From Acanthosepion esculentum (taxonomy: Eukaryota > Mollusca > Cephalopoda > Sepiida > Sepiidae), in contig OZ038482.1 of the NCBI GenBank assembly GCA_964036315.1, positions 16,318,069-16,382,068 on the forward strand: 64,000 bases of DNA. Reading direction: 5' to 3'. Shown here in pieces: positions 57,838 to 64,000 of this stretch. Under the pieces are notes generated by a model, which was not told where the DNA came from, did no database searches, and worked only from the letters and a program-made list of their open reading frames with translations. The position numbers were made by a program, and so were the translations under genes. The stretch's first letter is position 1. The number at the start of each line of letters is the position of its first letter.

Positions 57838-58480
57838 GTTGGTTGTTTAATTTTGTTTAGTTGCATATCAACTTTTATGGGTTATTTAATGCCGAAATCT
57901 AAATATTTTGAACACAGTTTTATGGTTCAACTACAGCTTGTTGATCATTTAGCTATAAAATGTATTATTGGTACTTTTTGTGACGTACGGTTGCCGTTAA
58001 TAATTAAGTATAACTCAAGATTTCAATGTTAAATAAAACCATATTTAATTAATACTGCAAATAAATACTTAACAAGAACAAAGACGTAAAAGTCAACCAA
58101 AACTTATTAACCATTTCAGTGAATTCCTTGTTAGTAGCGCGGCTCGGCTTAACGTCTGGTAAATCCTAAATCAAAATCAAATCATCAACGCACAATAATT
58201 CACACTAATTCAACTGGATAGTTCCACTCAATCGTCACTGCAGTCAGTAGCCTGACACTGCTATTTATATACCTGGTGGAAAACATATATTCATAAGCCC
58301 AGAGTGTCACGCTCGAACCTCGGTGTCAGTAGTTACTTATTTTCTTCCTATATGATAATTCTGCTTTAAAAATGTATTATTGGTAATTTTACTATACAAA
58401 TGTATTTTAGTTTCATGGGATTTCACGGGTTCACTCTTTACTCATAGCTGGAACCCTAACAAGTGCTACTACTCCCGAAA
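57838..58480 (+). repeat. TTTGG-headed repeat family, degenerate copy with unrelated middle
   Basis: Head-like ttgtttagttgcatatcaac and atgggttatttaatgcc (57855-57895), and tail-like actcatagctggaaccctaacaagtgctac (58439-58468), separated by about 500 bp of unrelated sequence. Confidence 0.6.
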
Positions 58481-58563
58481 CAATTTGGAATTGAGTTGAG
58501 ACCGTATTTCGTGCCAATAGCTAACATAATAAATTCTGATTATAATTTTAATAGCCCAAAATA

Positions 58564-58926
58564 CAGCGTGTCCATAAAGTTCGTGTGCACTTTTAAAAAT
58601 GTATAACTTTATTTGTATTTGCGATAAAAATTATTTTTTAAAAAGGATTAGAAAGAAGTAAATCTATATTTTTTTAAGGTTTTATTGAAATTTTATTTAA
58701 GTTTCCACATGTCCTCCATCATTAGCAATACAAAGGGTAATACGATTTTGCAGTTCATGGAAAACATTTGCCAACTGATTTACAGTAATGCCTGAAATCA
58801 CGTTAGTTATTTTAGCTATACTTAAAACTATGTACATTAAACTTTATAAAAAAATTTACAAATTTCTATCACAAATACAAATAAAGTTATAAAAATTTTA
58901 AAGTGCACACGAACTTTATGGACACC

Positions 58927-58929
<3 letters not shown>
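58564..58929. mobile_element. Mariner MITE with ~68-bp inverted ends
   Basis: Left cagcgtgtccataaagttcg... and right (inverted) cagggtgtccataaagttcg... match over about 68 bp. TA flanks both ends. The middle (tccacatgtcctccatcatt, attttgcagttcatggaaaa) is a residue of transposon sequence without a usable frame. Confidence 0.92.

Positions 58930-58999
<70 letters not shown>
58930..58999. repeat. (TA)n microsatellite between two MITEs
   Basis: Pure TA run joining the right end of one mariner MITE to the left end of the next; it supplies the TA targets of both. Confidence 0.97.
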
Positions 59000-59002
<3 letters not shown>

Positions 59003-59365
59003 GGTGACCCATATAAACGGGAATTTTTGAAGTGCGTATTGCCAGACATGAGCAAGTGGCAACACTGCGAGATAGTGACCTTGAGCAAGTAAACATTTCG
59101 CCATTTTAGTAAGGAGAATGAAATTCACAGTATCCCAGCTGAGATGTTGCAGCAGTCAATGAGGAATCTCAACAGCAGATTTCAAGAATGCATTCGTACA
59201 GGAGGACGCCATCTACAGGACGTAATATTTAAAAAATGAATTCCATCATTGTTTCTTAAATGGCATGTTTTAAGGTGTCAATTACTATGAATTAAATATT
59301 TTTCTTCCATCACTCTTTGTTTTATTGGATTGTTAAAAGGTTCCCGTTTTTTTTTGGTCACCCCG
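59000..59365 (+). mobile_element. Mariner-derived internally deleted element, copy 1
   Basis: Ends cagggtgacccatataaacggg / (inverted) cggggtgaccaaaaaaaaac. It contains the last codons of a mariner transposase: IPAEMLQQSMRNLNSRFQEC, RTGGRHLQDVIFKK, stop (59130-59239). So the MITE arose by deletion that kept the 3' end of the gene. Inverted twin at 61678-62049. Confidence 0.93.
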
Positions 59366-59708
59366 TATATATAAATTCATTTAACGCTACTTTTCCTTTT
59401 GCATGCGCTATTTTCAGCGTCATCGTGCATTCAAGTCTGTATCTCTCCTCCGACTCTGACAAATACGAAAACTTGGTCATCTTAATCAACATAACATACA
59501 TGATCATCAAATTCCCGCCAATATTAGACAGATAAATATCTTAATCAACATAACATACATGGTCATCAAATTCCCGCCAATATTAGACAGATAAATATCA
59601 TTGACACAAAGATATTAACCTATTTTTAAAACTTCAAGAACATTATAGATGATCATAAATACGGAAGTACATTACATAAAATAACTTTTATCCTAGAAAT
59701 GAGATATT
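59366..59708. other. Spacer with a 59-bp tandem duplication
   Basis: 59481-59539 and 59540-59598 are nearly identical (cttaatcaacataacatacatg...). 59366-59404 is shared, inverted, with the flank of the other mariner copy at about 61640-61677. Confidence 0.85.
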
Positions 59709-59985
59709 AAATTTATTGAACATTCTGTTTACCTACTTCCCCACAAGGCAAGATGTGGCTCAAGAACAGTTTTTAACGTGGGGCGTTCCGAGCTCGTAAG
59801 ATCGAACAAAAATTGCCCGTAGACCCCATATACACGGGGTCGGGTTTGTCTACCTCTCCAAACGAGACTGCCCTTCGCCATAGCCTCGTCTGGGTTCCTC
59901 TCCGCCCGGGGGCAGAAATTTCGACAAGAGAGGAAGGAGAAGAGAACCCCTCCTCCTCGTCCTAACTCCCAAAATTTATTCAACA
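59709..59985 (-). mobile_element. HP hairpin repeat, copy 3, with 14-bp TSD
   Basis: Element 59723-59971 on the minus strand between aaatttattgaaca (59709-59722) and aaatttattcaaca (59972-59985), 13 of 14 identical. H3 on the plus strand is gaccccatatacacggggtc (59822-59841). H2 lost two bases relative to copy 4. Module degraded to cttgagccacat on the minus strand; 3' end ggtaaaca. Its 5' part (ggacgaggaggaggggttct) is shared with copy 4 but not with copies 1, 2 and 5. Confidence 0.85.
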
Positions 59986-60029
59986 CTGAATAAGCCTTCT
60001 GCTTCAATGTATATAATATAACAAATAAC

Positions 60030-60565
60030 ACAAGTTTTTTGTCTATATCTCTGAGATGAGGTATTATGATTACTTGTATATTTACATTATTCGAACTGTT
60101 ATCCTCATCTTAATTGCCATATTCACAACGTTTCGGCCTCTATATCTCTGAGATGAGGTATTATGATTATTTACATTATTTACATTATTCGGACTGTTAT
60201 CATCATCTTTATTGTCATATTCACAACGTTTCGGCCGTTGTACGCTCAGGCCTTCACCAGGTGATGGGAATTTCGGACCGAACCCTTTATTTCATCCACC
60301 AGGGTAGCTTGTTCTAGTTCCACGTGCCACGCCTCTTCCGGATGTCTCAATTATTTCCCTTTAACTCAACTCTCAAAGTTTTGGTTCTCCACTGCTGTGG
60401 CCTAACAACTCTTTGGGTCTAGTCCCTGGACCTAACCAACGTCTTTATCCACTGGGCCATGTGTCCTTGAGGGTCTGAAGAAGGCCGGACCGTATAACGG
60501 CCGAAAATTTGTAAATATAGCAATGAATATGAAGATAACAGTCCGAATAATGTAAATAATAAGTG
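60030..60565. mobile_element. Foldback element with outward hammerhead-like motifs, copy Y
   Basis: Inverted relative of 52985-53690. Left arm: two units (tatctctgagatgaggtatt, tttacattattcg-actgtt, acaacgtttcggcc). Core 60264-60474. Right arm: ctgaagaaggccggaccg...gaaa, then one unit in the opposite direction (gataacagtccgaataatgt). The left arm carries a minus-strand ctggtga...gaaacgtt variant. Confidence 0.78.
60475..60510 (+). other. Hammerhead-ribozyme-like core motif
   Basis: CTGAAGA, helix II-like ggccg...cggcc (five perfect pairs), GAAA. The following bases are aattt, so no UH cleavage triplet is evident. Confidence 0.35.
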
Positions 60566-61612
60566 AAGTTTTTTTTATTGAATTTTTAAATATAATTCCT
60601 GTTGTAGAAAATGCCCAATAATGGTTAAAATCTCTAGGAGATATACATATGAATAGTTTTTTGACACTCTCGCATCAAACAGCGGTTAAATTTAATACAT
60701 TTTTAATTCCAGTTTCTTGAAATAGAAGAAAACTAAAATATTTGTTAAAGAGAACTCATCTGAAGTTTTCAATGAAACCAACTTAAATGAAAACATTCTT
60801 ACAAAATATTTGTATGGGAAAGTTGCGTCTGCGCGTACATTTGCTCGTTCGTGTTAGTGTCTGCTTGTAACACGGGTGGGTGTGTGCGTGTGTGCAAGTG
60901 CATATGTATGTGTGCGTCAGTTTGTAAGCGTATGTTTTTTTATGTGGGCACACACATACTATGCTTGTGTTCCTATACTGCACTGCTAATCTGTTTTTTG
61001 TTTTTTGTTTGTTTATTTAGAGAAGAGAACGTTTAATGGATGACTATTTTGTCGCTTATATATGCAATATTTACGTCTCTTGAGACACACCTGTTATTCT
61101 GAAACAAGAGAACATTGCACCGGTTATTCCGAACGAGAAGAATTCATTAAAATAACCGGATTTGTAGATTCTTTTCGCGCTGCCTTCAGCCGAGACAAAA
61201 TTCTTTCTTGTTTGCGTTTGTATTATTTAATTGCATTTTTGTTCATGTGTGTGTGGCTGTTTGTGTGTGCACAAGACCTGAATTTTAAATAGATTTAATG
61301 AGTTATCTAGCTAACTAACTTGATAGATAAGAACAGGCTTAAACACAAACTGCCAGAAATAAAGGCTTTTATTATTCTCATGCATATAAAAGCCACAGAA
61401 GCAGGAATACATTTACATACACAAAAAAAACATATAAACACACACACACATGAATATATGATATACAGCTCTGTGTTTTAGACTAATAGTGGACAATTGA
61501 ATGATAAAATGACTCCGAAATTAGACCACTTTCAATATATTTCCATATTTTTGAAAAAAGGAATAACTCCAATGTCTTCCACGATAAATTTACATTCAAG
61601 ATTGTTGAAATA
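60566..61612. other. Intergenic DNA
   Basis: Degraded (GT)n at 60830-60960; no gene recognised. Confidence 0.5.
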
Positions 61613-62049
61613 TAGGGTGACCCCAAAAAACGGAAACCATGCAAAAGGAAAAGTAGCGTTAAATGAATTTATATATACAGGGTGACCTCCAAAAAACGGG
61701 AACTTTTTAACAATCCAATAAAACCAAGAGTGATGGAAGAAAAATATTTAATTCATAGTAATTGAAACCTTAAAACATGCCATTTAAGAAACAATGATGG
61801 AATTTTTCATTTTTTAAATATTACGTCCTGTAGATGGCGTCCTCCTGTACGAATGCATTCTTGAAATCTGCTGTTGAGATTCCTCATTGACTGCTGCAAC
61901 ATCTCAGCTGGGATACTGTGAATTTCATTCTCCTTACTAAAATGGCGAAATGTTTACTTGCTCAAGGTCACTATCTCGCAGTGTTGCCACTTGCTTATGT
62001 CTGGCAATACGCACTTCAAAAATTCCCGTTTTTTGGGGGGGTCACCCTG
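61613..62049 (-). mobile_element. Mariner-derived element, copy 2, nested in another MITE end
   Basis: The inner element 61678-62049 is the inverted twin of 59000-59365. Its minus strand carries the same transposase C-terminal codons (about 61915-61815). Left of it, 61613-61677 starts with another mariner-like end (agggtgaccccaaaaaacgg), giving one element inserted at a TA inside another. Confidence 0.9.
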
Positions 62050-62164
62050 TATGTCTTTCGCCAATTCTTCAAAATGGTTAAATCTTGCCTTAAGAATAAA
62101 CATTCGATTCCAATATATTTTGTAATATATTGAACAGCATAGCTTTACATCAGAGTTTCATAAT

Positions 62165-62640
62165 ATTTTAGTTTGGTTTAGTTTGTTTTACGGAATATTA
62201 ACCTATTATTATTTAATTATTTTATTAATCTATTATTTAATACCGAGAAGACTTTTATTGCTGGTATTTTTTTTAAATGTATTGCTGCTAATATTTTCCT
62301 TCAAAATGTATTGCTGGTAATAATTTTTTCTTCAAAAATGTACTGCTGGTAATTGTTTTACGTACTGCTGGTATTATATTCACTGATTATAAACTGTGTA
62401 CAGTGAATGAGAGAATTTAATCAATGACAGAAAATAAAACTGCAAAAACTTGAAGGACGATGCCTACAATATGTAAATGCCAATGGACAGGAGATTTTAA
62501 TGAAAACATTTTCAGTTCCTGGTCAGTTTTTAGCGTAGTAGCTCTCATACAAGCCTGTGTCTGATTGGTTTGGTTTGGTTTGGTTTGTTTTACAGCATAC
62601 CAACACCTCAATGGGTTATTTAGTGCAGACAACATTTTTA
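62165..62640 (+). repeat. TTTGG-headed dispersed repeat, two partial copies
   Basis: 62165-62382: head plus four attgctggtaat units. 62383-62640: segment matching the inverted 54236-54432, then head ggtttggtttggtttgtttt and acacctcaatgggttattta. Confidence 0.83.
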
Positions 62641-62779
62641 TGCCATCTCCTCGAAAATTCTCCTGTAACTATCTTTGAGTGTTTTACGGTTTTTAGGGTA
62701 TATTGTTTGGTAATTCCAGAATACTAACGATTCTTTGAGATAGAGGCACGACGTTGTCACCCAATGAGTAGACTGTTTA

Positions 62780-62889
62780 ACGTAGCTTAGATGTGATACA
62801 AAGCCAAAAGTATGGACGATCGAACTCACTACTCAGTCACAATTAATCTATCGAGACAAGCTTGTTAACCATTACAACACAAAGTGTCC
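62780..62889 (-). mobile_element. tRNA-derived SINE, single monomer, degenerate
   Basis: The minus strand contains gtaatggttaacaagcttgt, the B box-like gagttcgatcgtcc, and the tail tttggctttgtatcacatctaagctacg. Same family as 9096-9336 and 23028-23152. Confidence 0.82.
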
Positions 62890-62893
62890 TTTC

Positions 62894-63130
62894 TATTTAC
62901 CAACCTTCCCATGAGGCAAGATGCGGCACAAGGCCAGTTTTTTTTAACCTGAGGCGTTCCGAGCCAGTAGGCCCGGGAAAAAAATGCCCGTAGACCCCGG
63001 GGTCGGGTTTGTCTGCCTCACCAAACGAGACTCTGCCCTTCGGCATAACCTCGTCTGGGTGCCTCTCCTCGGAAGCAGAGAGTTCGACAAGAAAGGAATA
63101 GAAAGAGAAAGCTTCCTCCTCATCCTAAAG
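62894..63130 (-). mobile_element. HP hairpin repeat, copy 4
   Basis: Minus strand. H2 arms pair over about 16 bp with one mismatch, including several G-T pairs. H3 is reduced to the loop-less palindrome gaccccggggtc (62993-63004). H4 ccgggcc-tact-ggctcgg. Module ggccttgtgccgcat, 3' end ggtaaata, directly beside the SINE at 62780-62889. Target-site duplication unclear; the left boundary may lie within a shared taaatag. Confidence 0.8.
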
Positions 63131-63154
63131 TCTCCGCTATTTATTATGTATAAT

Positions 63155-64000
63155 TATATAATTGTGGCACAAGGCCAAAAAGGGAAGAAGTTAAGGCTGG
63201 TCATCACTATCTTATATCTAGCTAATCCAATTAACGACCCATTCACTGATTACAATTTAAACATTCACGATAAAAATTCGTCCGTCACCAATCAATCCTC
63301 CATACACCATAATAACGCATTCTCTCAAGGGAGACCTATAAAACGCCCCCATACCATAAAAATTTAATGATAATAAATTATTATATGTAAAATTCTAATC
63401 ATGAAGAATGAGAGGGGAGGGAGATGAACCCAATAACAAACTAAATATTAACACAAAGCAAACTAAACATAACTGATGTTAGTAGGGCCCGTCCAACCCT
63501 TAAAAAAGAGAGGCCGCTGTATTCTGCCCATTGGACAAAATCAAGAAGCTCTCTCACTCAGGGAGTGAGAAAAGGAGAAAATATATACGGACATGGGAAA
63601 TATAAAAGCTGACCCAGTCAAGATGAGATGAGTCACAGTCCGAGCCAGTCCTTTTTGGACGACTCGGCTAGACGGTCGAACTCTCTGCCTCTGAGGCAGA
63701 GGGGAACTCTCTGCCTTTGGGCAGAGAGGAACTCGGACGAGGCTCCGCCGAAGGGCAGAGCCTCGTTCGAGGTGGTTGACCACCCCGATCCCGTTTATAC
63801 GGGTTCTACGGGCAATTTTTTCCCGAGCCTACGGGCTCGGAAAGCCCACATTAAACCGGCCTTGTGCCACATTCGACACACGTGGGGGTGTTGTTAAACA
63901 TCGTCAAGATGAGTGGGGGGGGGAAATCAAACTGGGAAGGTTGGGAACCTACACTTTAATGATAACCAAAGATGCAGCCGGGAATAGGCCAGGAACAACA
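63155..64000 (-). mobile_element. E563-family copy, interrupted by HP copy 5 and cut by the window end
   Basis: 63155-63552 matches 37760-37345 inverted (gtggcacaaggccaaaa, ggctggtcatcacta, gatgttagtagggcc, gcccattggacaaaatcaag). 63914-64000 matches 37330-37268 inverted (gataaccaaagatgcagcc, ggccaggaacaaca). Between them lie about 64 bp not present at 37 kb (63553-63616) and the HP insertion. It continues beyond the window. Confidence 0.87.
63617..63913 (+). mobile_element. HP hairpin repeat, copy 5, nested in E563, with 11-bp TSD
   Basis: Element 63628-63902 between identical gtcaagatgag (63617-63627 and 63903-63913). It has an extra 5' hairpin (ccgag-cca-gtcc...ggac-ga-ctcgg, 63640-63669) and a tandem doubled H1 (ctctctgcctctgaggcaga then ctctctgcctttgggcagag). 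H2 is as in copy 2. H3 gatcccgtttatacgggttc has one unpaired T-T. H4 as in copy 1. Module cggccttgtgccacat, 3' end gttaaaca. Confidence 0.88.

Overview
This is a eukaryotic, intron-age genomic window dominated by mobile elements and simple repeats. It most likely comes from an invertebrate animal. The mix of a K02A2.6-type Ty3/gypsy element, several APE-type LINE lineages, Tc1/mariner and piggyBac remnants, tRNA-derived SINEs and very many long (TA)n tracts fits a lophotrochozoan such as a cephalopod. That placement is inference from repeat style; an arthropod or chelicerate cannot be excluded. Only one apparently intact protein-coding gene is visible: an intronless LRRC57-like leucine-rich-repeat gene on the minus strand at 36144-36872. 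Every other long reading frame is a broken transposon gene, an antisense shadow, or a translated microsatellite.

Layout. 1-3356: decayed gypsy element (end of the 5' LTR, tRNA-Ser primer-binding site, gag, protease, RT, RNase H; no integrase). 3421-5657: AT-rich satellite of 26-bp monomers in a seven-monomer, 182-bp higher-order repeat. 9050-9448: composite SINE made of a 5S rRNA piece and two tRNA-like monomers, with perfect 15-bp target-site duplications. 11.3-14.1 kb: foldback elements, a mariner remnant and long (TA)n. 15.7-16.0 kb: 33-bp tandem array. 16.8-21.2 kb: minus-strand LINE. 21.6 kb: first copy of a hairpin-rich repeat (called HP here). 22.3-24.6 kb: duplicated repeat with a nested SINE, a 31-bp array, and a Tc1 element lacking its N-terminus. 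26-29.5 kb: AT-rich inverted repeats and a palindrome. 30.85-34.86 kb: plus-strand LINE with an internal 185-bp unit amplified to eight copies. 36.1-36.9 kb: LRRC57-like gene. 37.2-42.9 kb: a 563-bp retroposed element (called E563 here), several LINE 3' fragments and repeats. 43.7-46.9 kb: possible solo LTR, tRNA-SINE, HP copy, piggyBac-type MITE. 48.5-55.3 kb: MITEs, Tc1 fragments, a LINE C-terminus with a PD-(D/E)XK-like motif, a foldback element with a hammerhead-like motif, mariner. 56-57 kb: polypyrimidine minisatellite. 58.5-64 kb: mariner MITEs, three HP copies, SINE, and an E563 copy interrupted by an HP insertion.

Most noteworthy: the HP family (five copies, four with direct-repeat flanks) keeps its hairpins while the paired bases change, so the fold has been preserved among copies. 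HP, the tRNA-SINEs and E563 share a near-identical 3'-proximal module (core ggccttgtgcca) although their bodies are unrelated. This suggests that one LINE machinery mobilises all three. None of the transposon genes seen here is intact.
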